NCBI GenBank assembly: GCA_037074765.1
Contig: JBAMDO010000056.1
Span: 124,001-188,000, forward strand
Length of the DNA stretch: 64,000 bases
Direction: 5' to 3'
Source of the DNA: Mansonella perstans
Lineage: Eukaryota > Nematoda > Chromadorea > Rhabditida > Onchocercidae
In this document: piece by piece, positions 25,701-37,200 of the stretch
How the letters are laid out: each line of letters begins with the position of its first letter
Numbering within the stretch: the stretch's first letter is position 1
Made by a program: the position numbers and the translations under genes
Notes under the pieces: generated by a model
What the model saw: only the letters and a program-made list of their open reading frames with translations
What the model was told of the DNA's origin: nothing
The model's database searches: none

Positions 25701-28096
25701 AAATTTTGATAAAATCACACTATTTATGTTTTAATTTTTCCCTATAGATTTTAAAAAATTCAGCCTTAAAGCAAAAAAAGCAGCAGGTTTTTTTGAAAAT
25801 TTAAATTTGGTCAAATATTTATTGGATTTTAAACATAGAAACAACTTGTTAGAAATAAACAAATAGGTAGACATGCATGTTTTCAAGTTTCATCAATTTC
25901 AATCAGATTTTGGTTGTTAGACAAATTTTATGCCTAGCAAAATGAGGCTATTCCTTAATAAGCTTTTCTCATCTCAGTTAGTTGTGACAGGTGGACACTC
26001 GTAAAATTCCATATGTCGTTACTAATAATATTCAGCAATATTTCATTTCAAAATGATCTTTTCATATAATTTTCTTTTCTTGTGCCTATTTATATTTTAA
26101 TTTTTGAAAAACCAGTACATGAGTTGAAATTAACTGAAAATTTCAAAAATGGTCAGTAAGAATTTATGACTTTGTCACTTGAATTGGAAAATCACCTTAT
26201 TCAACTAATTAATTACACGAAGAAGGTAAAGTTGGATGGAAAATCGTTGAATGATTAATGGTAAATGAATATGCCAACAATTCATCATCGTTCATCGATT
26301 AGGATGAAGATTAAACCTGATTTTTCTCCTTTCTCCCTTTTTGCTTCCAAAATTTCAGTTGTCTTACTATTATTATTATGAATTCGCTGCTTTGATTTCA
26401 ATATTATTATGGTATGAATTGGAAAAAGTATTTATTACATCTGAAAAAATGGCGAAGTCGTAAAAGTTTAACAAATTCAACTGGCACATCCATTTTTATA
26501 GCTTCTCGAAAGTATGCTGTGTAAAAATCACGGCATGCTTTTTGCTGAGAACAATAATATCAAATTGAAATGATCAAATCATTTGCCCTTCTACCATTTA
26601 ACTGTAAACTATCAGTTGGAGCTCAAGTTTCAATGTTTGTTTGCAATCATTTGTTGTAATATGTAAACGATTTCATTGAATTGATATGCGATCTCTTGCA
26701 GAAATAGATTTATACACCCTTTTATACACTCTTTTTATACACTCTATATACTCTTTCATTTTCACTTTTAAATCACTCAAGAAATTTTCAACAATCATTT
26801 ATTTCACTATGATCAACGATGTCGCAGGATATTTGGACTTGAATGAAGTAATAAAAGTCAATACACAGATGCAATATTTAAGCAATTAAATAAGTAATGC
26901 AGAGCTTGAATGAATCAATGATGAATGGATGAATTAAGAAGTTCAGTGTCTAGTAAATTAATCAATTAAGTGTGTAACTAGACTAAATAACTAATTAAGT
27001 AAGTCGACAAGAATGTAGATAAAATAAATTCAGGTATCAACATGGTTTGCCAATGCTCGCCGACGGCTAAAGAAGGAAAACAAAATGACATGGTCACCGC
27101 GCAATCGACCGGGAGAAGATGATGATGATGATTTGGGTGATATTGATGCATCATCGGAACAGAATCACTCCGATCGACCGTGCAGTAGCGCTTCCGACGG
27201 TGACATCTCCGTTGTAATCAATGACACTAGTGAACAAGGTGAATTGCAAACAAGCATACCAAAAATATATCCGTCTAATTTAGAACTTATCTTACCCAGT
27301 TATTGATTTATTCATGAAAACATGCAAAAAATGATTGCATTCTGATCGAATATTGTTGTTAACAAATTAATGCATTAAATATTGTGGTGGATTTCGGATC
27401 ATTTTGGAATGCTTTTCAGATGCATCCTGTGATGTACACTCGCAATCGGTTACACCACCACCATGTTCCGAAACAAGCAGCAATCCACCACGATTATCAA
27501 CATCAGCAATATCGACACCTAGGAAAAGGAAAATTTGGTCAATTGCAGAAACGCTATCGAGCAGTACAGCTGATGCAAATAGTAGTAATATCGGATACGG
27601 AAGCAATAAAGATGATCGTGAACGAGCATCAACATCTGCCGAAAGGAAATCGTGGAGTGATGGTCGAGATTCGACACCTCCATCAGATTCGGTTGGTACT
27701 GGTCCATCCATGGTCAGTACCGTTCAAGCGCAACCACCACCACCACCCCCACCACCACCACCGCCACCACCATTACTACTACCTCCGGGTGTTCCTGCTA
27801 TTTCCGCTGTTAATGGTCAAATTCCGCAGCATTTCCTGCAATTTCATCCCTGGCAACAACAGCAGTTAGCTATGGCTATGGCTGTACGAATGCCATTTCC
27901 TAGACCTGAACTATTAACAATGATGGCGCAATCAAGTCAAATTCGACCACCCGTGCTTTTCAATCCAATGTTTATGGGTGCTGTGATGCCGGGTGTACCG
28001 CCACAACAACCACATCATCCAGTACCCGCTACTCACTTATCAGCATTACCCAGTACATCATTACCTAACGGCCAGTCATTCATTTTTTCTTTATAA
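16714..28096 (+). CDS. irx-1: Iroquois-class TALE homeobox transcription factor (spliced)
   Basis: This is a nuclear DNA-binding transcription factor of the Iroquois family, known in animals for patterning and neuronal specification. The model joins 16714-16758, 17545-17829, 20125-20355, 27034-27238 and 27420-28096 (1443 nt, 480 residues, usual for Irx). The homeodomain starts at RRKNATRET and carries the TALE three-residue insertion with PYP, then [11 protein letters not shown]. Helix 3 reads [20 protein letters not shown], with Ala at position 50 as is typical of Irx. An acidic tract (GEDDDDD) follows, then [10 protein letters not shown], matching the conserved Irx motif KPKIWSLAET. The C-terminal half has a 13-proline run. 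All joins are in phase. The 5' end is the weak point: frame 1 is open back to 16579 and extra upstream exons are likely. The symbol is assigned by homology to the single nematode irx-1. Confidence 0.93.
17545..17829 (+). CDS. irx-1: Irx exon 2
   Basis: The acceptor is TTATTACAG and the donor GTAAGT, with phase 0 on both sides and 95 codons. It encodes the N-terminal region before the homeodomain, including [27 protein letters not shown] and [15 protein letters not shown]. These are Pro/Gly/Ser-rich segments consistent with Irx N-termini. Confidence 0.88.
17830..20124 (+). other. Irx intron 2 (2.3 kb)
   Basis: Begins GTAAGT and ends TTTTCAG. It is AT-rich, and I see no exon or element inside it. 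Confidence 0.8.
20125..20355 (+). CDS. irx-1: Irx exon 3, homeodomain helices 1-2
   Basis: The acceptor is TTTTCAG and the donor GTTATT, with phase 0 on both sides and 77 codons. It holds [16 protein letters not shown] and then the homeodomain from about 20224 to TKMTLTQ. The loop carries NPYPTK, the TALE signature. The exon ends after homeodomain residue Q44. Confidence 0.96.
21901..21987. repeat. 46 bp tandem duplication
   Basis: Two copies start ACTAATACCTTAAATGAGTA at 21901 and 21947 and diverge toward their ends (GTGGCCTAAAAG against GTAGCCGAAAAG). Confidence 0.85.
22686..22812. repeat. (CA)n/(CATA)n microsatellite
   Basis: Imperfect CACA, TACA and CACG units give overlapping Thr-His frames on the plus strand and Cys-Val frames on the minus strand. 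Confidence 0.9.
22957..22980. repeat. (GA)n tract
   Basis: Short GA dinucleotide run. Confidence 0.8.
24450..24559. repeat. nested inverted repeat / MITE-like fold-back, 110 bp
   Basis: The outer arms are perfect 19 bp inverted repeats: 24450-24468 (AAAATTTAAGTTAAATTTA) and 24541-24559. Nested inside are TTGATAA (24490-24496) with TTATCAA (24533-24539). At the centre is a palindrome TTTCAAATA-T-TATTTGAAA (24511-24529). The three stems are nested in the right order for one imperfect hairpin. No target-site duplication is obvious. Confidence 0.6.
26709..26753. repeat. TTTATACACTC short tandem repeat
   Basis: Four imperfect 9-13 bp copies of TTTATACAC(T/C)C lie about 280 bp upstream of Irx exon 4. 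Confidence 0.7.
27034..27238 (+). CDS. irx-1: Irx exon 4, homeodomain helix 3 and acidic tract
   Basis: The acceptor is AAATTCAG and the donor is GTGAAT at 27239. Entry phase is 0 and exit phase 1. It encodes [20 protein letters not shown], the recognition helix (W48, F49, A50, N51, R53), then [19 protein letters not shown] and a Ser-rich stretch. Reading on past the donor would reach a stop at 27304, which would be a truncated form if the intron is retained. Confidence 0.95.
27420..28096 (+). CDS. irx-1: Irx exon 5, C-terminal region
   Basis: The acceptor GCTTTTCAG completes the split Asp codon (G from exon 4 plus AT). It encodes [17 protein letters not shown], the Irx-specific motif, then a 13-Pro run after VQAQ, a Gln/Met/Pro-rich activation-like region and a C-terminus ending [12 protein letters not shown] with TAA at 28094-28096. 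A weak phase-0 donor at 28022 (CCA|GTACCC) would join the open exon at 31348 instead. Confidence 0.9.
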
Positions 28097-28101
28097 TATT
28101 T

Positions 28102-28203
28102 AACATGAATATTTTTGGTTTGTTAATTACACCACATCAATCTTTATAACATGGATATTTTTCCTTATAGCATGGATATTTTTGCTAATTATATCACATT
28201 AAT
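28102..28203. repeat. degenerate repeat just after the Irx stop codon
   Basis: Three copies of CATG(A/G)ATATTTTT, at about 28104, 28151 and 28171. The first and third are followed by similar GTTAATTAC-CACATCAA and GCTAATTAT-CACATTAA segments. They would lie in the Irx 3' untranslated region. Confidence 0.6.
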
Positions 28204-28645
28204 TAATCAATCCAAATCTATTCAAAATTTTGCACCAATAGCAAATATTCTTTTTTTCGTCATAAGTCATTCCTGTTGTTACTGATTACAATTCTATATT
28301 TTTGCCTTCTAAATCTTTTGTTTCCTATTCAGCATGCTGCTTTGAGGAAATTTTATTAGGAATGTCTTACGAATGCTAAGAAATCTCGTAAGCCCCGAGA
28401 TAGTCACAAATTCTGTTAAATTGGTGATCTTTCTTGTAAATCTTTACTAGTGATTTAATCCTGAAGGATCTTACAGACAAACTTTAAACCAGTTCCGGTA
28501 GCTAAAATAATATTTACAAGAATTGATTTTTGTCCTCAATAACGAAACTTTTTGAACTTAGTGTATTAATAACTTAAATCAGCTCTAATAACTCTAACAG
28601 TATGCATTTTGGGGCAATCGATCTTTGGCCTTTTGAAAAGCGATT

Positions 28646-28704
28646 AGATTAAAATTTGAAAGAGCGAAAGATTAAAATTTAAAAGAGCAAAAGATTAAAA
28701 ATAG
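28646..28704. repeat. 23 bp tandem repeat x 2.5
   Basis: AGATTAAAATTTRAAAGAGC-type units start at 28646, 28669 and 28692, with the last truncated. Confidence 0.85.
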
Positions 28705-29469
28705 AATTTTTTTTTATTAAAAATTCTCAAACTTTTTGTAAATAAACATTAATAGCATCCAGAAAAATATATGCAAGTGAAGGATTTTGTTGAATAATTT
28801 GCATTGGTATTAATCATCAATGTCAACAAATTGTCATATTTAACACCCCGTACACCGGTACGGACTTGTCCTTGTTGATTTAGCATTAATGTTTGAATTA
28901 ACTGATAAAAGGGAAATGTTGAAAGAGATACAAGGAAGTACAAGGAAATTCTTCATCTCCTAGTTACTGTTTTTTTTTCTTGTTTCAAAAAATTCGTACC
29001 GAATGGAAAAACTGAGTGAAACAATTCATGAGGGGTTTAAAAAAAAGAAATTAATTATAGTTTCTCTTTCTTTATTAAAGAATTAGGTAAAAAACCAGAA
29101 GAAAAGAAGAAATTCAAATTATCAATTTTAATTCCAATTTCTCATTTGAATATCATTCTACCTGTTTATATCTTAACAAAATTAAAATGAAAATGAAACA
29201 GAAATCTAAATGAAATTTTAGAAGCAGAAAAAATTAATTTCAATTAATTCCAAAATCATTCATAAATTTTCACCTTTCTTTTCATGCATTTGTTATTTTC
29301 TTTGAAAACTAAGACAGTCATTTCCTCTCAAATATAAATTTTTTCTTTTTTTGGTTTTGATCAGATTTGTCATTTTTCTTTTGTAATTACTTTAGGGGAA
29401 AATGAAAAATAAAAATTTTTACGACAAATCTTTCCAACTTTATTTTTTTACGCTATAAAAACGAGAAGT

Positions 29470-29546
<77 letters not shown>

Positions 29547-29547
29547 T

Positions 29548-29612
<65 letters not shown>

Positions 29613-29636
29613 TATCATCGTCATCGTCATCATCAT
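29470..29636. repeat. long (ATC)n trinucleotide repeat, about 55 units
   Basis: Nearly perfect ATC/CAT/TCA triplets with only a few ATT and GTC interruptions, far longer than other triplet runs here. The minus-strand poly-Met frame is an artefact. Confidence 0.97.
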
Positions 29637-31347
29637 GTTAATAAGCGAATACATAGAATAATAGGGTGGTCATGTCAAAGGGATGTATGTGTGCCTTTGC
29701 GTGTATTTGCAGATACCTGGACATATTTAGGTACATTAATGAGTGGTAACCATAATTGCAAATAATTCAGGCCAATGTTTATGTTTCCTCATTTAGTGTC
29801 ATTAGTGTAAATGAAGTTGTAAACAGCGCATAACTGACAACAGTGTGATACATTTGTGATTTTGTGATGACAATGAAGTAATTCATTATCAGTCTTATCA
29901 TCGTTATGTCACCATTATTACTATTCCACGTAACAAATATGTTGCAAACATGCCTTTACACCGCTCTCCATTCCATCTCTTTCCCTGTGCTGATCATTTA
30001 ATTGGATAATTAAATGGTACGAATGGAAAGGAAGGGGAAAGGTTCCGCGATATTTTAATAGGGATTTATCATTCTTCTTTCCAAAGTCACAAACTCATCT
30101 TTTAAATAATAGATTTAAACGTGATATACGTTAGACGTGTTCCTTTGATAGCTTCATTTAGGCTAATGTTAATTAGCCATTTGGATCCAAATATAACAGA
30201 TATTAATGATGCTTATGAAGTTGAAGGATGAATATAAAAAATGTAAATATTGTTTTTCATTTTGTCTTTCTGTCTACATGTTTGACATTTCCGCGTTGAT
30301 CCGTTTGTCAACATGATTTGACATTGAATCCGTTTGTGTGCATCAGTTTTGTCGACTTCATGATGATTCGAAGACTATTCCTACAACTATTCTCTTTTCC
30401 TCTCTTTCTCTCTCTGAAAGAAGAAAGACAATAAGAGGGTTTGGTTAATTTAGGTTAGGTCACAGGTTAGGTCATAAATATTGCTGTCCTCGAAAGCATA
30501 ACATTTACAGATATGTCATACTTTTCGTTAATGAAAGCACGCTGATAAAGCAGCAGTGAAATATGTGAGAAAGGAGGAAATCATTCTTTTTTGATATACT
30601 TCTGATATCGATGAAACTGATAAATCGGAAAAGCCCACATTGATAATTTTCTGTTCCCGGTGACCGGTATGTGGAGTCGGATAATTACTTACCATAGATA
30701 CTTTCTCATTATTTTCTTCAAAGGATTCTCTTTCTTTTAAACGTTAGCTCTGATTGGCATTATTTATGATATTGATTTCGCAATATCGGAACTTTTATAG
30801 CAAAGTAGCAGAATTCCTAACCGGAAATAACCAATCATGCGATATTTCAAATTCCTTTTACCCATCCACTTCAATTTTTTTTCTCGCGATTAAAAATTAG
30901 ATTTAATACCAATTCCTTGAATATCATTCCATAATTTCTCGATCAAGAATTGGATAAATTGGATTAGACAAAATTTTAACAATAATAACTTACATAATCC
31001 TTGAAATGTCATTTATACTTGCTTACAGAAACATAGTAAAAGGCGAAGAAATATAACTGAATTTTCGACACTATATTTCATTATTATTATTTTCAACTAT
31101 TTCAAAGTATTATTGAAGAAGTTTAAGGACTATAAGGTCCAACAATATGAGAGGAAAAACAGCAAGACGATTAATTAATAATAGATGATTAAGTGCTGAG
31201 AAGGTGGTCCGAAAATCAACAAAATGTACGATTGCTAAAAAGTCAATCAGTTTACTAATGAAATAACAGAAAACATTTGTTGTTAAATTAGTTGCCATTT
31301 AATTAATATTTCATTTTTTTCCAAACTGAATAAACAAACTTTTGTAG

Positions 31348-31650
31348 GTTCACAGGAAAATTAATGATATTTTAGGACCTCTACCACAATGGCGAACGTC
31401 AAGAACTAAAGCAGCAAGTCCCATTATACCTGTGGTAATTTCACCAGCTGCGACAACAACAACAGCAACATTAGGAACTAATGAGAAGATGATAACGATG
31501 ACAACAAGCAATAACAGCAGCAACAATAACAATAAAAATAATAGTGGTAATAGCAGCAATAGCAATATTGATCGTGATGATGAAAATTCGTCGAGTGACA
31601 ACAAGCGAAGTAAAAGTACCGACAAATCCTGGGAAAATTCATTGTATTAA
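31348..31650 (+). CDS. candidate terminal exon, possibly alternative Irx 3' end
   Basis: A TTTTGTAG acceptor is followed by 100 codons in one frame to TAA at 31648. It starts VHRKINDILGPLPQWRTSRT, passes through a Thr/Asn/Ser-rich stretch and ends RSKSTDKSWENSLY. The sequence is not a simple repeat at either end and looks coding. Entry phase is 0. The only upstream phase-compatible donor I found in Irx exon 5 is weak (28022), or an unseen exon lies between. It could instead be the end of a separate small gene. The hydrophilic, low-complexity composition resembles transcription-factor tails. Confidence 0.4.
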   Translation, partial: VHRKINDILGPLPQWRTSRTKAASPIIPVVISPAATTTTATLGTNEKMITMTTSNNSSNNNNKNNSGNSSNSNIDRDDENSSSDNKRSKSTDKSWENSLY

Positions 31651-34099
31651 TTTGTTTTCAATGCATCTTTGTTATCATCTCCTTTTTCTTCAAAAGAGAG
31701 ACGACGAAAAAAACCATTTTTTTCAAGTAGAAACTTTTTTGAAGTAATTTTTGCGGATGAAAAAAAAAGTTTGAAACTGTGATTGCATGATTGTCATATT
31801 ATCAGTGAAAATGAACTTCAAATTGACGTTAGCATGGAATATAAGTTTTAAATTGAAATCAAGTTCTTTTGATTTCTTCGCTTATGTGATAATATCTTTT
31901 GTTTGCATTAATTCCTTATGATTATAAATATGATTATTATTATTATTACGAAGCAAATTTGTTAAAGATTGTAATCGTTATCATCCGTTAGCACTATCAT
32001 TGCTGTCATTCAGTGGAGATATGCGGTGCTTTAGTAATTTTCGGTTGTTTTTTTGTTCTCCAAAGCATTTTTTATCTATTTACTTTTTTTTGTTTAATTG
32101 TTTAAACCAAAAAAAAGAGAATTTTAAATTTCTGATCTTTATTAATTTTTTCTCTTCTCTTTGTTATTTCTCGCACGGTAACAGCGGAAGTTTTCCTTTC
32201 TGTGCACTCTCGTAATCTCTTCAAAAATTTTTTGTTAAACAAATTCCTAAATGAATGATCGAAAAATAAAAAATGACAAAATTAAAAGAACAAAATTTTT
32301 GGTATAAATATTTCGCCAATCATTCAAAGCATAAAAATTTTTCGACAAATTTTCAGTTTCAAGAAAAAAACTTTTTTGTCTTCTAAATACAGCAATGAAA
32401 TTGCAGTGAAAAAACTTTATGTATTTCCGTCTTTGTTCCTTTGCTTTTGTTCTGTTCTCGTACGAAGTCCGGAAAATAGAAGAAAATATTTGACGGATGA
32501 AATAGATGAAAAGCCAAATAGTATGCAAATGAAATTTTAGCCATTATTAAATGGTAAAAGTCTTTCTTAACTGCGCCGGAAATTTTCAATTTTTCCCATT
32601 TCAAAGTAGTGAAATTTTCCAGCATCGAATTTTTCGATATTTTGAACAATTTAATTTCTCATTTATAGATATAGCCGTAAAAATTTGTTGTTTTTTATGC
32701 AGAACGGGTTTCTTTGTTCGTTTTTTCCATTTTCTTTCAGTGTCCTAAATTAGAAAGTGCCTATACCGGAACATTAATTAACCTGTTTAGGTACATTGTT
32801 TACATTAACAAGTAATAAATTTTATGGTATACAAATAAGTTTGCAAACTTATCATTTCTGTCCTCTTTGTAGTCGCATTTAATCGTACAAAAATGGGCAC
32901 AACTTTTTATTTCTTTTTTTTCAAATTTCTTTACAGTAAATTAAAATTTACCATTTTAACGATTAATTGTTTCCCTCTTTCTTTATTTCTTTTCTTGTAT
33001 GTGTGTGTGTGTCAATTGTAATTTTTTATCTTCCTTCAAATTAAATTTATTCAGATCAATTTTAATCGACTAATACAATCTTAGGCTAATTAATTTAATT
33101 TAGTAAGCAGCCAGTAAATTTCATGATCAATGAGGAGCATTTGTAAATATTCATCGTTGTGGACAAAAGGCAAGTAAAATTTCATCAATTTCCCTACTGG
33201 TTGTCGGAAATTTTGCATGTTTTGCAACAATGAAAGCTTCCCGATTCTATTGGTGGAGGCGATTACAGAAAGTAAAAGGGAGAGACAAGCGATAAATTGA
33301 AAAATTATCAAATAAATGCTTCGAATTTCTCCAAGATTGATTGAAATTAATTAACAAATTTGCCACTACTTAATTATTGTAACTGTCCTGCATCAACAAG
33401 TATATGAGTATGAGTATGAAATTTTTTAAACAAAAAAAATTCTTTGGGCTGAAACAAATTAGATATTGACTTGCAATGTTCCGCTTTCTTTGCTTTTCCG
33501 CTTCGTCTCGATTCGATGAACATTACTGCTTTGAATGCTATTTCAGAAAAATGTTAATTTTGATTGGTAAAGTGACTAATTAGTCTAAAAAGTGAACTGC
33601 CTTGACTGATTAATTTTTGCAGTCTTTGACTGGCAATTATTGATTAATTTATTATTATGCCACATAAAATAAATTTTCAAAGAGAGAAACAGAAAAAATT
33701 CAAAAGTGGAATTTCATATCAAATAGCAATGAGTATTTCAAGAAAATTGAATGTATAAGTCTTTTCTTCGTCCTTCTTCAAATGGCTTTGAAAAAATAAA
33801 ATTGGCATACGGTGGCGCGTGAGAAAACTAACTGCTCATTTTCTTTTTTCTATTCTGGCCAAGAAAAAAAAAAAACGAATGAAAAGGGAAAGGAAAAAAA
33901 AAAGAGACTAGACTAATTTTAGCCTAATTGAATAATTCTAATTTATAGCTTAGTTTAATTTTTGTTAGTAATTAAATCACTTATTGACGATAATAGCAGC
34001 ACTATTACAACTATTGCTATGGCTAGCATCTTTTGAGTTAAGAAGTCTTGAAATTGTTGAAATCGGATAATACTTAACATGAATAGATTATTTCCCACA

Positions 34100-34143
34100 A
34101 TCATCATCATCATCATCATCATCATTATTATTATTATTATTAC
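34100..34143. repeat. (ATC)n(ATT)n tract
   Basis: About nine ATC triplets turn into ATT triplets. Confidence 0.85.
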
Positions 34144-34194
34144 TGTGGCCTTAAAGCTTTAATCTTTCAAACAGCGAGCTTTTATGATTTGACA

Positions 34195-34220
34195 AAGAGA
34201 GAGAGAGAGAGAGAGAGAAA
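34195..34220. repeat. (GA)n tract
   Basis: Short GA dinucleotide repeat. Confidence 0.8.
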
Positions 34221-37200
34221 GATGAGAATGAGGAAGAGATGATATGTATCATAATTAAACGACGAGATTTGGACAATTTTGAACAAACCGTTTAAAGACA
34301 TGTGTAAACAAAAATTTTACATCGATATAATCGGAAAATGGTTGAAAATTTTAAATCACTGACGAAATTGGAAAGGGAAATTTCACTTGGGAAGTTTTCA
34401 TTTATTATCAATTAAAATTTAATTTTTCATTTGAAATTATTAAAAGTTTAGCGAAAAAAAAAAACAAATTTTTGTCTGCAAGATTTTTTAAATGTTTTGT
34501 TGTTTTATTTTGTCAAGTTGTTATTGCATCAATAATACTGAGTAATCATATTTGGAGCAAAGAAATACAACAGTTTTGTTGGTAGAAAGAATTCAAATAC
34601 AGCGTTATCAGATTATTTTGTTATCCGATAACATTGCAATTTTTTGATTAATTAATTTATAACTTTACGATAAGTGTCAGTGAAATTTTTAAAAGTAATG
34701 CAATCAAAAGCATTCCATCCTTTTCACTTTAAATAACATGCAGAAAACAGAACTGATTGATATATTTGTTCAATAGGAACTTTTTGCATGCATTGAGTGC
34801 ATGTGTAAATTTGCATGCATGCAAGCATGCAGTAATGTTTTCCATGTTGATATATATCATCATGTGTGTGTTTATTCTATTTTATAGTCTATTACTTCCA
34901 TGCTTTCTTTCCATTCCAATCTTTTTTGCAGTGGGTATAATAAAAGGGAAAAAAAAATTTCGAATTTTCATCTTTCGCAAATATTTGTTTATCCACTGTT
35001 TATCCATTTCGGATTTTGCAAAGATGCATAAAAGGATAGATCTGTATGGGAAAAGTTGTATCGTATCAATTTCACAAAATTATTCCAACAATTCTGAAAT
35101 GGCTTTTTTTTTTTAACCGAGAATAAATAGAAAACGGAAAGATTACGAAATTGAAATAGTTGTAAACATGCTAACTATATGATGCGATAATTTTGTAAAT
35201 GATCGTGATTTCGATTCGATTAGATCGAATTGATCGATAATGTCATATATTTTGTATATAGTATTGCATTTATTGACATTTTTTTTCTACAACGTCTTTC
35301 AACTAATGTTTATCATTTCAACAGCGGATTAGACGGAAAAGATTAGGATACTTGAAGTTGTAACAAAATTCCGTGAGAGAAAGAAGGAAAGCAGAAATTA
35401 TAGGTCTTGCAAGGTCAAGTGCGGCAAAAAGCTTTCCAATCGTTTCGAAGAGGAAGTTCTTTTACTTCATTCCAAATTCACAACCATTATTTGCATAAAT
35501 GGAATTAGCTTCTTGAGAAGGAAAAATATGGATTTATTATCCGGTATGATGATCAAATATGAAAGATTTTTTTCTTGGGAGAGATAAATGATGGTACCAA
35601 TCCATAGGTCATCATAGTTTTGCATCACTTGCTAATCCTCGTGCGGCAAGGTTAAACACTCATCGTTTTTGCCTTTATACAATGCCGCACAAGAAGACAG
35701 GAGATTTTTGTCTTTTCTATGATTGAACGAAGGGAATGTTATCATTTGGATGGACGACATATACCACCACAAACACCATCGCTACAACAACCACCAGAAT
35801 TTACGTATGTGGACAGGCAGACATTTCTATTTGATGAAAATAGGCGGACATACAAACCGATAAACAAATTCAGCAAAACATTCGCATGCATAAAAGCACT
35901 CAATCATGCTTCACAAAAGCGAGAAGTGTGTACAGTGGATGACAGTTGTATGACATAGGATTTCCTTTTGAAGTTACCGATTTGGTTTCTGGTGAACAGA
36001 TTGAGAAAATTTAAAGCAATGCATGGGAAGAGCCAAAAAAAAAGCAGCACTAATTAGCTCGATTTCATTATTTTTCACTTACAAAAGCATTAATTGATTT
36101 GTTAAATATTTAAAAAAAAAAAAAACATTTAAATGAGAAATGTAAGGGGAATAAATGAAGCAAATTAGTTTTAAATAATTATACAAAAGTTGAAATTATA
36201 CCTTGTCACGACGATATTTCCATAATACAAAGTTTACAATATCATAATGTAAACGTTATAGTTTAATCGTTTAAATATTTTTTATTAATTATTAAATATT
36301 AATTTGTGTACTTTTTTTCCAAGAAAAAAGAAATCATTAAGCTTATCAGAAATTGTGAAGTTAATATCATTAGCAAAAGTTTGCATGCTGTCACTGTTGC
36401 AAGTTTACATTGACACAATGACGACGATGAACAACATCAATAATCGTTTATCAGATTTTTCTTCTACATTTCCTATAATAATAAATTTTAGAAAGAATTT
36501 CGTTCTACATTTACAGCAAAAACAGCCAAAAAAATATTAATGAATATTAATTGATATCAAATTAAGTTAACAATTTTATCACTAAACTATTTCATTACCA
36601 ATTCCATTTCTTTAGTATAATTATTTTTTTCCGATCTTAGTTCTGTTTTTCTGCAAGCATTTTCTGCCAACAACTATCCTTTTAATCAATTAGATATAAT
36701 TCTGATTTCAAATGAGAATTGTTTAATGTTACATCGTATTTTCCAGTGTTTCTACTTTTCACCTGAATAGACATAATTGTGATTTCAATCTTTTGAAATC
36801 GATCAGTGATTTAATCTCAAAAATAATAGATTACTTATTCTATTTGTAGATTTATATGATAATTGGCGACTGACAAGATAAGCGAATTTGTTTATGCATG
36901 TATCAGATAACAAACACAAGTATTTTCCCATCCTTACCTACTGCGATCATACGGTTGATAATTATGTTTAACAAGATATGGTCATTTAACGTAAACTATC
37001 TTCGATATTCCATCCATGTGACACTTTTTTAAATGATATATTGGTTGTCTATTTCCAGCTGTCCACCTATCCACTTTTCCATCCATCCATTTTTCAGTTG
37101 TCAAAAATCTAGAAATGCTCATCAGGATAAACGATTGATGAATTGAAAGCTTAAAGAATTGTTTATTTCATTCAAAAAAAATTTCAAAAAATAAAAATGA

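Larger units (their letters stand above)
20356..27033 (+). other. Irx intron 3 (6.7 kb) inside the homeobox
   Basis: Separates Q44 from V45 of the homeodomain, an intron position shared by many homeobox genes. It is AT-rich and contains CA/GA microsatellites at 22.7 and 22.96 kb, a 46 bp tandem duplication (21901-21987), a nested fold-back (24450-24559) and a TTTATACACTC repeat (26709-26753). No exon is evident. Large Irx introns often carry enhancers, but nothing here proves it. Confidence 0.85.
28097..31347 (+). other. Irx 3' region or last intron
   Basis: After the TAA there is no exon I can support until 31348. A canonical AATAAA lies at 28741-28746 and could end the Irx transcript, giving a 3' UTR of about 650 nt, but it has no other support. 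The interval also contains a 23 bp repeat (28646-28704) and the ATC tract (29470-29636). Confidence 0.5.

Noticed and set aside
29448..29654. Poly-methionine minus-strand frame
   Set aside because: Translation of the ATC/GAT tract; no biological protein of this kind expected.
30440..30476. AGGTTAGGTCA repeats resembling nematode telomere TTAGGC units
   Set aside because: Only two imperfect copies; not an interstitial telomere array.
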